Shown piece by piece: positions 44,573-52,907 of a DNA stretch of 64,000 nt; the first letter of the stretch is position 1, and each line of letters starts with the position of its first letter. The notes beneath the pieces are model-generated. The model ran no database searches. It was not told where the DNA came from and was given only the letters and a program-made list of their open reading frames with translations. This stretch comes from Ga0077560 sp046330395 (GTDB lineage: Bacteria > Actinomycetota > Thermoleophilia > Miltoncostaeales > Miltoncostaeaceae): assembly GCA_046330395.1 (NCBI GenBank), contig JAXLSS010000004.1, positions 213,086-277,085 of the forward strand. Direction: 5' to 3'. A program made the position numbers and the translations under genes.

Positions 44573-44821
44573 TCACCCGCCCACCGTCCCCGGCGGGCGC
44601 GCGGCGGGCGTCTCGACCTCCCCGGCGTCGATCCCGAGCGCGCGCCCGCCGCCGTCCGCGTCACCACCGCCGAACTCCTCGCGGTGACGCACCCGCTCCA
44701 GCGCCGCCTCGAGCTGTGCCTTGGACATGCCGCTGCGGCCCGGCACCCCGGCCCGGCGGGCGCGCTCGTACAGCTCCTGCCGGGTTGCGTCCTCGCCGAA
44801 CCTGGCCTCCCGCGGCACCAC
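44573..44821 (-). CDS. Small Rho_N/SAP-like helical protein
   Basis: 82 residues, GTG 44821 (or 44818), 2 bp after the stop of the membrane-protein gene, so co-transcribed. RQELYERARRAGVPGRSGMSKAQLEAALERV is the helix-extended-helix fold of the Rho N-terminal/SAP type that binds nucleic acid. The C-terminus is Gly/Asp-rich and disordered. The same module ends the ChaB protein encoded at 48673-49065. Confidence 0.7.
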   Translation of the reverse strand: MVPREARFGEDATRQELYERARRAGVPGRSGMSKAQLEAALERVRHREEFGGGDADGGGRALGIDAGEVETPAARPPGTVGG

Positions 44822-44823
44822 GC

Positions 44824-45186
44824 CTAACGCCCCCGCCCGCGACCTGACGCGACCCGCTGTGCCTGGCGCTCGATGCGGCCGTCCTCCCGGGCGGTGGTCA
44901 CCAGCGCGGCCATCACGGCGGCCACGATGCCCACCGCGAACCCCCAGATCACCCCGAGCTGCCAGCGTACGGTGGTGCCCACCACGATCAGCGTCACCAG
45001 GTACGCCACCACGAAGGCGCCGAACAGCACCAGCAGCAGCCGCGGGGTGAACCCGCGCTGCGTGCTGGGATCGCCGGCGCCCGGTGTCACCTGAGGCTGC
45101 GTGGGGCCGCCCACCACGGGCTCCTCGCCCTCGGCGCTGAACGGGTGCGACGGTGCTCCCTGCGAGTCGTGTTCGGGGGGGCGCAT
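44824..45186 (-). CDS. Two-TM membrane protein with acidic N-terminus
   Basis: 120 residues, ATG 45186 with GGAGG. A hydrophilic lead (about 45 residues) precedes two helices LLLVLFGAFVVAYLVTLIVVG and LGVIWGFAVGIVAAVMAALV, then a basic tail. No family recognised. Promoter of the SigB type 46 bp upstream. Forms a two-gene operon with the Rho_N-like protein. Confidence 0.65.
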   Translation of the reverse strand: MRPPEHDSQGAPSHPFSAEGEEPVVGGPTQPQVTPGAGDPSTQRGFTPRLLLVLFGAFVVAYLVTLIVVGTTVRWQLGVIWGFAVGIVAAVMAALVTTAREDGRIERQAQRVASGRGRGR

Positions 45187-45231
45187 CGGGTACCTCCGAT
45201 GTGGGGTGCGTCCGGCCTGTGGATGCAGGGG

Positions 45232-45256
45232 TGCCCGGGGCAGGTTGGCGACAAAC
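45232..45256 (-). promoter_or_regulatory. SigB-type promoter of membrane/Rho_N operon
   Basis: Minus strand GTTTG, 14-nt spacer, GGGCAC; 46 bp before ATG 45186. Confidence 0.65.
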
Positions 45257-45354
45257 ACCCGGACGGGCGGGCCGGGTGCACGAGACCCATGCGGTTTCCC
45301 GCGGCTCCGATCGGGAACGCCCCGCACGGGGGGCGACCGGTGGGGGTCCCGGCG

Positions 45355-45768
45355 CTACTCCACCGCGAAGGTCATGCGCACAACGGTGCCGGCGCCGTCC
45401 TCGTTGGCCGACACCGTCATCTCCTCGGTGAGGGCCGCGATCATCTGCAGGCCAAGACCCAGCCCGGGGCTGTCCCGCTCCACGCGGGGCACGATCCCGC
45501 CGCCCCGGTCGCGCACCACCACGACCATCCGCCCGGCGTCCTCGCCGGCGTCCAGCTCGATCACACCCCGGCCGCCGGCGTATGCGTGCATCACCACGTT
45601 GGCGCCGGCCTCGGTCACCGCCACCTTCACATCGTCGATGCGGGGCGGTGACATGCCCAGCACCTCGGCGATGCCGGTGATGGCCTGGCGGATGATGGCC
45701 AGGCTGTCGGCCTCCGCGGGGAAGGACATGGCCACCGACCCCTCGTATGCGGCGGTGCCGGGGGTCAC
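45355..45768 (-). CDS. RsbW-type anti-sigma factor kinase
   Basis: 137 residues from GTG 45768. SFPAEADSLAIIRQAITGIAEVLG, N-box VKVAVTEAGANVVMHAY (Glu and Asn present), G1 VRDRGGGI, and GLGLGLQMIAAL make a full GHKL ATPase. It overlaps the SigB stop by GTGA, so the sigma factor and its presumed inhibitor are made together. It should bind the sigma factor in resting cells and phosphorylate STAS antagonists. Confidence 0.9.
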   Translation of the reverse strand: MTPGTAAYEGSVAMSFPAEADSLAIIRQAITGIAEVLGMSPPRIDDVKVAVTEAGANVVMHAYAGGRGVIELDAGEDAGRMVVVVRDRGGGIVPRVERDSPGLGLGLQMIAALTEEMTVSANEDGAGTVVRMTFAVE

Positions 45769-46493
45769 GCCTGCCCCTCCTCCGCCACGCGGCGCAGGGT
45801 CTCGAGGGCACGGGAGATCAGGCGGGAGACGTGCATCTGGGAGATCCCGATGATCTGGGCGATCTCCGACTGAATCAAGCCCTCCTCGAAGCGGAGGTGC
45901 AGGATGACGCGCTCGCGCGGCGGCAGGCTGGCCAGCCCACGGCGCAGCACCTCGCGGCCCTCCGCGATCTCATAGCCCAGTTCCTCGGTGGGGATGTCGA
46001 TGCTGCTGTCGTCGTCGATGTCCTCGGGCGGCTGGGACAGCGACCGCGGGGAGTACGCGCTGTGGGCCGCGATGGCGTCCAGCACCTGCTCCTCCGACAG
46101 CTGCGCCTCGGCCGCGATCTCGGGAACGGTGGGGCTGCGGCCCAGCCGGCCGCTGAGGGTCTCGACGGTGCGCGTGACGGTGGCGTAGTCGTCCTTGAGG
46201 CCACGCGGCACCCGCACCACCCAGGTCTTGTCCCGGAAGTGGCGCCGGATCTCACCCAGGATGGTGGGCGCCGCGAACGAACGGAACTCACCGCCCTTGG
46301 CGGGGTCGTACCGGTCGACGGCCTTGATGAGCCCGATGGTCCCCGCCTGCTCCAGGTCGTCGATGGGCTCGCCCCGGTTGACGTACCGCCACGCCAGCGC
46401 GCGCACCAGGGGGAGGTGCGCCATGATCAGGGCCTCGCGCTCGCGGTCGTTGGTGGGTCCGCGGTACGAGGGTGGGGGTGGACTATGGGTCAT
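45765..46493 (-). CDS. SigB/SigF-type (group 3) sigma factor
   Basis: 242 residues from ATG 46493 (GTG 46499 is also in frame). Region 2 reads HLPLVRALAWRYVNRGEPIDDLEQAGTIGLIKAVDRYDP (in parts) and FAAPTILGEIRRHFRD; region 3 PRGLKDDYATVTRTVETL; region 4 LPPRERVILHLRFEEGL and SEIAQIIGISQMHVSRLISRAL. This is the general-stress/sporulation class controlled by partner switching. The promoter directly before it carries the same motif it is expected to recognise, so autoregulation is likely. The -10 lies only 16 bp from the ATG, implying a leaderless or very short-leader mRNA. Confidence 0.93.
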   Translation of the reverse strand: MTHSPPPPSYRGPTNDREREALIMAHLPLVRALAWRYVNRGEPIDDLEQAGTIGLIKAVDRYDPAKGGEFRSFAAPTILGEIRRHFRDKTWVVRVPRGLKDDYATVTRTVETLSGRLGRSPTVPEIAAEAQLSEEQVLDAIAAHSAYSPRSLSQPPEDIDDDSSIDIPTEELGYEIAEGREVLRRGLASLPPRERVILHLRFEEGLIQSEIAQIIGISQMHVSRLISRALETLRRVAEEGQA

Positions 46494-46508
46494 CGTCACC
46501 GTTCTGCG

Positions 46509-46534
46509 GTACCCGCGCGGCCACCACGTGAAAC
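46509..46534 (-). promoter_or_regulatory. SigB-type promoter of sigB itself
   Basis: Minus strand GTTTC, 15-nt spacer, GGGTAC, the textbook SigB/SigF pattern; 16 bp before ATG 46493. Confidence 0.75.
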
Positions 46535-46638
46535 GTGCGGGCGGGCCGGTGCGGCCGCCGCCGGATCATCCCACGGGCCGGTCACGCGGCGCCTCCGTGC
46601 GGGCGTGGGGGGGTCCGCGGGGGGTACTGGCGTCGCGG

Positions 46639-46664
46639 GTTCGCGGTCGGCGGGCAGCGGGTAC
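46639..46664 (+). promoter_or_regulatory. SigB-type promoter of topoisomerase IB
   Basis: GTTCG, 15-nt spacer, GGGTAC; 16 bp before ATG 46680, mirroring the sigB promoter layout. Confidence 0.6.
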
Positions 46665-46679
46665 CCCCACGTCCGCCAT

Positions 46680-47690
46680 ATGCCGTCGCTGCATCACACC
46701 TCCGATCGGCAGGCCGGGTTCACGCGTCGCCGGCGGGGCCGGGGCTGGCAGTACCTCGACCACCGCGGCCGCACGCTCACCGACGAGGGTACGCTGCGCC
46801 GCATCCGCGGGCTGGTGATCCCGCCGGCCTGGCGGGAGGTGTGGATCTGCAGGTCGGCCACCGGGCACCTGCAGGCCACGGGCATCGACGCCGCCGGGCG
46901 CAAGCAGTACCTGTACCACCCGCGGTGGCGCCTGGCGCGCGACCAGGCCAAGCACGACCGGGTGCTGGAGTTCGCCGAGGCCCTGCCGGGCCTGCGCCGC
47001 GCGGTGACGCGCCACCTGCGCGCGCCGGAGCTGACCCGCGAGAAGGCCCTGGCGGCGGGGGTGCGCCTGCTGGATCGCACCTGGATCCGCGTGGGTGGCG
47101 AGCGGTACGTGGCCTCCGGCGGCAGCTACGGCCTGGCCACGCTGCGCTCACGCCACCTGCGCGTGCAGGACGACACGGTGGTGATCGACTTCGAGGCCAA
47201 GGGCGGCAAGCGCCAGCACGCCGAGGTGACCGACCCCGTCCTGGCGCGGGTGGTGGCCGAGATGGACGGGCTGCCGGGCCGTGAGGTGCTCAAGTACCGG
47301 GACATGGACGGGGGGCTCGTGGACGTGCGTTCGGGTGACATCAACGGCTACATCCAGGAGCACATGGGCGTCGCGTACACCGCCAAGGACTTCCGGACCT
47401 GGGCCGCAACGGTGGCCGCCGCGGTGGCCCTGGACGCGCTGGACGACCGCCCGCCGGGCCGGGCGCGGGAACGCGCGGTGGCCACCGCCTGCCGCATCGT
47501 CTCGGAGCAGCTCAACAACACCCCGGCGGTGGTGCGCCGCAGCTACATCGACCCGCGCGTCATCGACCTGTTCCTGGCGGGCGTCACGCTGTCCGGGCTC
47601 CCGGACGATGCCGTGGGTGCCCCCAGGCGGGGGCGGTCGGCGGCGGAACGACGCGTGCTGGCGCTGCTGCGCACCGCGGCCGACGACTGA
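46680..47690 (+). CDS. DNA topoisomerase IB
   Basis: 336 residues, ATG 46680. GRGWQYLDHRG and IRGLVIPPAWREVWIC open the poxvirus/bacterial type IB enzyme; YHPRWRLARDQAKHDR, GVRLLDRTWIRVGGERY, FEAKGGKRQ, DFRTWAAT and VVRRSYIDPRVI (Tyr about 289, the nicking nucleophile) complete the active site. It relaxes supercoils without ATP. No Shine-Dalgarno sequence is visible, in line with a short leader from the SigB-type promoter. Confidence 0.94.
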   Translation: MPSLHHTSDRQAGFTRRRRGRGWQYLDHRGRTLTDEGTLRRIRGLVIPPAWREVWICRSATGHLQATGIDAAGRKQYLYHPRWRLARDQAKHDRVLEFAEALPGLRRAVTRHLRAPELTREKALAAGVRLLDRTWIRVGGERYVASGGSYGLATLRSRHLRVQDDTVVIDFEAKGGKRQHAEVTDPVLARVVAEMDGLPGREVLKYRDMDGGLVDVRSGDINGYIQEHMGVAYTAKDFRTWAATVAAAVALDALDDRPPGRARERAVATACRIVSEQLNNTPAVVRRSYIDPRVIDLFLAGVTLSGLPDDAVGAPRRGRSAAERRVLALLRTAADD

Positions 47691-47696
47691 CCGGGG

Positions 47697-47722
47697 GTTT
47701 CGGGGACGCGGCGGCGGGGAAT
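47697..47722 (+). promoter_or_regulatory. SigB-type promoter of 46-aa membrane protein
   Basis: GTTTC, 15-nt spacer, GGGAAT; 30 bp before GTG 47752 and directly after the topoisomerase stop. Confidence 0.65.
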
Positions 47723-47751
47723 GCCCGGCCCGGGACCTCCTGGGGCGAGGC

Positions 47752-47892
47752 GTGGTCTGGATCCTGGTGCTCATCCTGGTGGTCGCGATCTTCGGGCTGG
47801 GTTCGGTGCTGAAGGTCGCGTTCTGGACGCTCTTGATCCCCGCCGTGGTGGTGGTGGGGCTGGGCGCGCTGGCGCACCGGGCGATGCGGTGA
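47752..47892 (+). CDS. 46-residue membrane protein
   Basis: GTG 47752 with GCGAGG just upstream. WILVLILVVAIFGLGSVL and TLLIPAVVVVGLGAL form two hydrophobic helices, ending in AHRAMR. Short hydrophobic proteins like this are common SigB or SigF targets in actinobacteria. Function unknown. Confidence 0.65.
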   Translation: MVWILVLILVVAIFGLGSVLKVAFWTLLIPAVVVVGLGALAHRAMR

Positions 47893-47921
47893 CCGCGGGC
47901 GCGCCGATGTGGGGGCGTCGC

Positions 47922-47948
47922 GTTTGGGAGCGCCCGCGCGCGGGGAAT
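47922..47948 (+). promoter_or_regulatory. SigB-type promoter of DJ-1/PfpI gene
   Basis: GTTTG, 16-nt spacer, GGGAAT; 34 bp before ATG 47982. Confidence 0.6.
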
Positions 47949-47981
47949 CCCCCGTGGTTTTCCGATCGGAGGGGGTGCGGG

Positions 47982-48560
47982 ATGAGCACGGACAACACGC
48001 TGACCGGCGTGCGCGTGGCGGTGCTGGTGGCCAACGAGGGCATCGAGCAGGTGGAGTTGACGGACCCGCTGGAGGCGGTGCGCACCGCCGGCGCCGAGGC
48101 GCACATCGTGGCGCCCGAGGCGGGCGAGGTGCAGGCGATGAACCACCTGTCCGCCGCCGATCGCTTCCCGGTGGACCGGACGCTGGACGAGGTCACCCCC
48201 GACCAGTACGACGCCCTGCTGCTGCCGGGCGGCGTCGCCAACCCGGACCGGCTGCGGACGGATCCCCGCGCGGTGGACTTCGTCCGCCGGTTCGTCCGGG
48301 ATGGCAAGCCCGTGGGCGCCATCTGCCACGCGCCCTGGATGCTGGTGGAGGCGGGGGTGCTGGAGGGGCGCACCATCACCTCGTGGCCCAGCCTGGCCAC
48401 CGACATCGAGAACGCGGGCGGCACGCGCGTGGACCGCGAGGTGTGCACCGACGGCAACCTGGTGTCCAGTCGCAGCCCGGAGGACCTGCCGGCCTTCAAC
48501 GACGCGGTGGTGCGACTGTTCGCCTCCGCCGGGTCCGCCGCCTCCCCCGCGGAGCGGTGA
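47982..48560 (+). CDS. DJ-1/PfpI family protein (deglycase/chaperone type)
   Basis: 192 residues, ATG 47982 after GGAGGGGG. VAVLVANEGIEQVELTDPLEAVRTAG holds the conserved Glu, LLLPGGVANPDRLR the oxyanion loop and GAICHAPWMLVEAG the nucleophile Cys (about 115) with its His. This fits the general stress protein 18/YhbO subgroup, linked to oxidative and carbonyl stress; the deglycase activity is debated for the family. Confidence 0.92.
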   Translation: MSTDNTLTGVRVAVLVANEGIEQVELTDPLEAVRTAGAEAHIVAPEAGEVQAMNHLSAADRFPVDRTLDEVTPDQYDALLLPGGVANPDRLRTDPRAVDFVRRFVRDGKPVGAICHAPWMLVEAGVLEGRTITSWPSLATDIENAGGTRVDREVCTDGNLVSSRSPEDLPAFNDAVVRLFASAGSAASPAER

Positions 48561-48631
48561 CCGGATCACCCCGTCCGGCTGAACCGACTCGCCCGTGGCG
48601 CCGCAGGCTGCCGCCCCGGGCCGCCCGGCGC

Positions 48632-48659
48632 CGCCCAGGGGGCCCACATCCCCTGGGCG
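48632..48659. terminator. Bidirectional terminator
   Basis: CGCCCAGGGG/CCCCTGGGCG with an 8-nt loop, between the convergent DJ-1 and ChaB genes. Confidence 0.65.
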
Positions 48660-48672
48660 CCGCGCCGCCCCC

Positions 48673-49065
48673 TCAGGATCGCGCCTGCTTGCGTGCGATG
48701 GCGCGGGCCAGCTCCCCCTTGTTCATGCGGCTGCGCCCCCGGATCTCCAGTTCGCGGGCACGGTGCAGGAGCTCGTCACGGGTGTGCCCCAACTGGTCCA
48801 CGCCACCTGCGGTGGGGTGGTCGCCGCGGCGCGCGGCGGCACCGCTGAGCGCCGCCTGCGGATCGGATGGGCCGGGGTGATCCTTCGGCACCCACCGGTC
48901 GCCGACCCTCTCGTGGGTGTACTTCAGCGCCGCCCACGCGGTGCGGAAGGCCCGCTCGTCATCGCCGTACTGCGCGATGGCGCTGTCGCGAGCCTCGATC
49001 CAGGTGCGCTGCGCCCGCGTTCCGGAGCGGCGCAGCGTGTCGGGCATGGCCTGTTCACTGGGCAT
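48673..49065 (-). CDS. ChaB domain protein with C-terminal Rho_N-like module
   Basis: 130 residues, ATG 49065 after GGAGGTGA. Residues 10-62 match ChaB (RAQRTWIEARDSAIAQYGDDERAFRTAWAALKYTHERVGDRWVPK, quoted in parts). Residues 92-128 (ELLHRARELEIRGRSRMNKGELARAI) form the helix-extended-helix unit also found in the 82-residue protein at 44573. ChaB is named from an E. coli cation-transport locus, but homologues in actinobacteria are mostly stress genes. SigB-type promoter 27 bp upstream. Confidence 0.85.
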   Translation of the reverse strand: MPSEQAMPDTLRRSGTRAQRTWIEARDSAIAQYGDDERAFRTAWAALKYTHERVGDRWVPKDHPGPSDPQAALSGAAARRGDHPTAGGVDQLGHTRDELLHRARELEIRGRSRMNKGELARAIARKQARS

Positions 49066-49091
49066 GAGTCACCTCCGATGTCAGGTGCAGC

Positions 49092-49116
49092 GTGCCCGCG
49101 GACGACGGGCACAAAC
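49092..49116 (-). promoter_or_regulatory. SigB-type promoter of chaB-like gene
   Basis: Minus strand GTTTG, 14-nt spacer, GGGCAC; 27 bp before ATG 49065. Confidence 0.65.
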
Positions 49117-49180
49117 ATCCGGCGGCCCTGGCGCGGTGGTCGTGCCCACGGGCGCCGCCGCGCCATCCGGGGGTGGTCGC

Positions 49181-49522
49181 ATGTCTGACATCGTCAGCCG
49201 GTCGGTGCGGGTGGTGGGGGACAGCGTCATCGTCACGCTGGCCGGGGAGGTGGACGCGTCCAACGCCGACGCCCTGGAACGGGAGGTGCTCGGCGACGCG
49301 CGCGGGGGCCGGCGCCTCATGCTGGAGCTGGGCGACCTCATCCATGTGGACAGCGCGGGGCTGCGGATGGTGCTGCGGGTGCGGGACGACCTGGTGGCCA
49401 CGGGGCGCTCGCTGCTGGTGGTGGCACAACCGGGCACGCCGCTGCGCCAGCTGCTGCGCCTCACCGGCATCGACGCCGTCATCGAGGTGGCCGACCAGCT
49501 GCCGCCCGAGGCCGCTGCCTGA
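49181..49522 (+). CDS. STAS-domain anti-sigma factor antagonist
   Basis: 113 residues, ATG 49181. VIVTLAGEVDASNADALEREVL and LMLELGDLIHVDSAGLRMVLRV are the STAS core, with Ser of VDSAG as likely phosphosite; FxxxGxxxxL-type end LLRLTGIDAVIEVA. It is a second candidate partner for the RsbW-like kinases in the island. Divergent from the ChaB gene. Confidence 0.88.
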   Translation: MSDIVSRSVRVVGDSVIVTLAGEVDASNADALEREVLGDARGGRRLMLELGDLIHVDSAGLRMVLRVRDDLVATGRSLLVVAQPGTPLRQLLRLTGIDAVIEVADQLPPEAAA

Positions 49523-49527
49523 GCCGG

Positions 49528-51654
49528 TCAGCCGCCCGGCGGCACCACATCCCGGTCCGTGGGACGGAACTCCACCCGCACCCCGTCCGGCCGCTCCAGC
49601 AGGTGGGCGCCCTCCGAGGTCACCGTCACCGACAGCGCGCCGGTGGGGAAGGCGATGCCCCGCACCTCCAGGCGCGTGATGGACGGCGGCAGGATCGGCG
49701 CCAGCGAGATCACCCCCGCCGGGATGTCCGGCTCGATGCCCAGCATGCTGGTGAGCAGGCTCAGGGGGGCCGCCGCCGCCCACGCCTGCGGCCGGCATGC
49801 CGACGGATAGGGCACCGGGAACCCGGGCTGCCGGCGGGGGTGGCCGCCGAACAGCTCAGGCAGGCGGTTGCGGAACATCCGGCATGCGTCCAGCAGCTGC
49901 TGGGTGAGCGTGGCGGCCGCCGCGTCGTGGCCGTAGCGGCGCAGCCCCTCCACCGCGATGGCGGTGTCATGGGGCCACACTGAGCCCACGTGGTACGAGA
50001 TGGGGTTGAACCCGTCCATGCCGCTGGACAGCGTGCGCAGCCCCCAGCCGCTGGCCAGGCCCTCGCCCACCAGGTGCGTGGCCACCTCGGCGGCCTGCTC
50101 GGGCGAGGCGATGCCGCACCACAGCGCGTGACCCATGTTGGAGCTCACCGAGTCCACCACCCGCTTGTGCCCGTCGAGCGCCATGGCGAAGAAGCCCGGG
50201 GTGCGGCCCCGGCGCGGCACCCAGTACCGGTCGCGCACCATCGCGGCCAGCCGGTCGGCCTCCGCGCGCAGGTCGTCGGCCTCGCCGTCCTGGCCCAGCA
50301 GGGTCAGCACCTCGGCCAGGTCCAGGCGGGCGCGCACCGCGTAGGCCTGGACCTCCAGGATGGCGATGGGCGCGTCGGCCAGGGATCCGTCCGGGAACTG
50401 CACCGCGTTGACCGAGTCCTTCCACGACTGGTTGGTCAGCGACCGGGGCCCGGATGCGCGGTACTCGATCAGCCCGTCGCCGTCGGGGTCGGCCGCGTCG
50501 CCCCGCAGCCAGCCCAGCGCGTCACGCGCGGCGGGGAGCAGTTCTCCCAGGACTTCGCGCGGCGCGCCCCACCGCGCCGCCTGGCCCATCAGCATCAGGA
50601 ACAGGGGGGTGGCGTCGATGGACCCGAAGTACGGGCGGGTGCCGCGCGTGGTGCCGGTGCCCAGCCACGGCCGCGTGGTGAGGCGCACCTCGTGCAGGAT
50701 CTTCCCCGGGGCCTCCTCGTTCCCCGGGTCGGTGGTGCGTCCCTGGCGGGCGGCCAGCACGTGCAGGGTCTCCAGCATCAGACCGGGGTCGAACGCCCGG
50801 GCCAGATGGCTGGCGATGAGGCTGTCGCGCCCGAACAGCGCGACGAACCACGGGATGCCCGCGGTGAGGATGCGGCGGTCCGGATCGAGTGGGTCCACCG
50901 CGCACATGGCCTGCAGGTCGGAGAGCGACCGCGCGCACGCATCGGCCAGCACGTCCGGGTCGGTGCGCACCGCCGGCGCGGACGGCGGCATGCGGGGCGT
51001 GGCGACCGGATCGGGTGCGGCGGAACCCAGTCCCGAGCCCGCGCGCACCTCGAAGGTCATCTGCCAGCGGCGTCCGCGCGCCAGGTGCGCCGTCCACTCC
51101 AGGGGGTCGTCCGGGCCCGTGCCCGGCGGCAGGCGCACCTCCGTGCTGAGCTCGCCGGCGGTGAATGTGAGGGTGTCCTGGTCCCGCCGCGCGGACACCA
51201 CCGGCGGCGGAGTGCGTCGGGGCGCGCCCTCGGGCCGGCGCACGTCGAAGATGTCCACGAAGTCGGCGTCCACGTGCATGCCCACCCGCACCTGCAGCGG
51301 TTCGGGCGCCCACGAGGTGAGGGTCACCATCTCGATGAACCCGTCCCCGGTGATCCGCCGGTCGCGCTCCACCTCCACCGGCGCGTCCGGGCTGGATTCG
51401 GGATGCGGGGTGATGAGGTACCCGCGGAACCGCGCGCGGTCGGCCGACGGCAGCCCGGCCACCAGCCCCCGCACGGGACGCCCGTCGAAGGTCAGCACCA
51501 GCCGCGACAGGTGCCGGGTGTCCAGCACGATCAGGCCGTGATGGTCGGCCAGGATGTCGCCGATGTCGTTGGAGATGGCGAATGCCAGGTCCCGGATGGT
51601 GGTGACCGACCCGGGACCGACGAAGACGTGCAGGTCACCGCTGGAGGGGGTCAT
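49528..51654 (-). CDS. Glycogen debranching enzyme (amylo-alpha-1,6-glucosidase type)
   Basis: 708 residues, ATG 51654. The N-terminal beta domain (LADHHGLIVLDTRHLSRLVLTFDG...FRGYLIT, then ERDRRITGDGFIEMVTL) is the GDE_N_bis module. The (alpha/alpha)6 catalytic part has AGIPWFVALFGRDSLIAS, YFGSIDATPLFLML, DGDGLIEYRA, NQSWKDSVNAVQF and SYHVGSVWPHDTAIAVEGL, with Asp/Glu acids in place. It hydrolyses alpha-1,6 branches of glycogen or similar glucans. Coupled by ATGA to the glycosyltransferase upstream. Confidence 0.9.
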   Translation of the reverse strand: MTPSSGDLHVFVGPGSVTTIRDLAFAISNDIGDILADHHGLIVLDTRHLSRLVLTFDGRPVRGLVAGLPSADRARFRGYLITPHPESSPDAPVEVERDRRITGDGFIEMVTLTSWAPEPLQVRVGMHVDADFVDIFDVRRPEGAPRRTPPPVVSARRDQDTLTFTAGELSTEVRLPPGTGPDDPLEWTAHLARGRRWQMTFEVRAGSGLGSAAPDPVATPRMPPSAPAVRTDPDVLADACARSLSDLQAMCAVDPLDPDRRILTAGIPWFVALFGRDSLIASHLARAFDPGLMLETLHVLAARQGRTTDPGNEEAPGKILHEVRLTTRPWLGTGTTRGTRPYFGSIDATPLFLMLMGQAARWGAPREVLGELLPAARDALGWLRGDAADPDGDGLIEYRASGPRSLTNQSWKDSVNAVQFPDGSLADAPIAILEVQAYAVRARLDLAEVLTLLGQDGEADDLRAEADRLAAMVRDRYWVPRRGRTPGFFAMALDGHKRVVDSVSSNMGHALWCGIASPEQAAEVATHLVGEGLASGWGLRTLSSGMDGFNPISYHVGSVWPHDTAIAVEGLRRYGHDAAAATLTQQLLDACRMFRNRLPELFGGHPRRQPGFPVPYPSACRPQAWAAAAPLSLLTSMLGIEPDIPAGVISLAPILPPSITRLEVRGIAFPTGALSVTVTSEGAHLLERPDGVRVEFRPTDRDVVPPGG

Positions 51655-52796
51655 CCGGCCCGCGCCGCGGTTTCCGGCCGGCTCGGAACGGGACGCAGCC
51701 GCGCGGGGCGCCGCACGATCGCGCGCGGCGAGTCCCGCAGGAGCGCTTCGTAGCGGTCCACCAGGGCATCGGCGCCGAAGCGCGCCTTCACGTCGGCGCG
51801 GCATCGCACCGGGTCCAGCTCGCCCAGACGCGGCACGAACTGGCCCAGGAGCTCGGCGTTCTCGGCGATGAACCCGGTGACGCCGTGGGTGACCACCTCC
51901 GGCACGGCACCGCGGTTGGTGGCCAGCACCGGGGTGCCGCACGCCATGGCCTCGATCATCACCATCCCGAAGGGCTCGTCCCAGCGGATGGGGAACACCA
52001 GGGCGCGGGCGTTGCTCAGCACCCGGTACTTGTCCGGGGTGCCCAGCTCGCCCAGCCACACCACGCCGTCGCCGATGTGCGGGGCCACGTGCCGCTCGAA
52101 GTACGCGCGTTCCTCCGGCTCGCGGCATTTCGCGGCGATGTGCAGCGGCATCCCGGCGCGGCGCGCGATCTCGATGGCGTGGACGACGCCCTTGTCGGGC
52201 GACATGCGGCCCAGGAACGCCAGGTATCCGTCGTCGCCGTCGCGGAAGGGCACGTCGTCCAGGCGCATGCCGTTGTGGCACACGCCCGCCCACGGCAGCC
52301 CGGGTGCCCGCATCCGCTGCGCCCGCGATACGGCGATGAAGCGGATGTTGCGGATGCTGGCGGCGGTGGCGTGGTACAGGGCCCGCTGCTCGTCGTCCAG
52401 GTGCCCGTGCACCACGTGCAACACGGGGACGGTGGCGCCGCGCAGCAGTGCGCAGCTGCTGAGCCCCGCGTTGTCGATCACCACATCGCAGTCCGCCACG
52501 GCGTCGCCGGCGGCCAGGGCGTGCCGCCACTCGGCCACGCGGTCGGCCATCGAGGCGGGGAGCTCGTCGAGGGGGGTGATGCACTCGACCCCCGGAAGCG
52601 AGGACCCGGGTGCGGCCACCATCCGCACGTGATGGCCCCGGCGTACCAGGCCCTCGGCCAGGGTGGCGATGACCTGCTCGATGCCCCCGTAGGCCGGCGG
52701 CGGAACGGGGACCCAGGCCGGCGCGATGATGCCGATGCGCAGCCTCCGGGGCGCGCCCAGGGTGAGTGCCCGGTGGGTGTGGGCGGCGTCGGTCAT
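51651..52796 (-). CDS. Family 4 glycosyltransferase
   Basis: 381 residues, ATG 52796 with GAGAGGAG. PAWVPVPPPAYGGIEQVIATLAEGLVRRGH is the GT-B acceptor loop, YLAFLGRMSPDKGVVHAIEIA the interdomain start, and PIRWDEPFGMVMIEAMACGTPVLATNRGAVPEV (in parts) the EX7E donor site. Probably transfers glucose or another hexose in storage or compatible-solute metabolism with the debranching enzyme in the same operon. SigB-type promoter 33 bp upstream. Confidence 0.9.
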   Translation of the reverse strand: MTDAAHTHRALTLGAPRRLRIGIIAPAWVPVPPPAYGGIEQVIATLAEGLVRRGHHVRMVAAPGSSLPGVECITPLDELPASMADRVAEWRHALAAGDAVADCDVVIDNAGLSSCALLRGATVPVLHVVHGHLDDEQRALYHATAASIRNIRFIAVSRAQRMRAPGLPWAGVCHNGMRLDDVPFRDGDDGYLAFLGRMSPDKGVVHAIEIARRAGMPLHIAAKCREPEERAYFERHVAPHIGDGVVWLGELGTPDKYRVLSNARALVFPIRWDEPFGMVMIEAMACGTPVLATNRGAVPEVVTHGVTGFIAENAELLGQFVPRLGELDPVRCRADVKARFGADALVDRYEALLRDSPRAIVRRPARLRPVPSRPETAARAG

Positions 52797-52828
52797 CGGC
52801 TCCTCTCGCTCATGGTGGCGCGTGAGGG

Positions 52829-52854
52829 ATACCCGGGCCGCGCGGCCAGAAAAC
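52829..52854 (-). promoter_or_regulatory. SigB-type promoter of GT4-debranching operon
   Basis: Minus strand GTTTT, 15-nt spacer, GGGTAT; 33 bp before ATG 52796. Confidence 0.6.
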
Positions 52855-52907
52855 GCACCGGCGGTCACCGCCGCCGCCGTCGGCCCGCACTTTGCGCCGC
52901 CCGCGTG

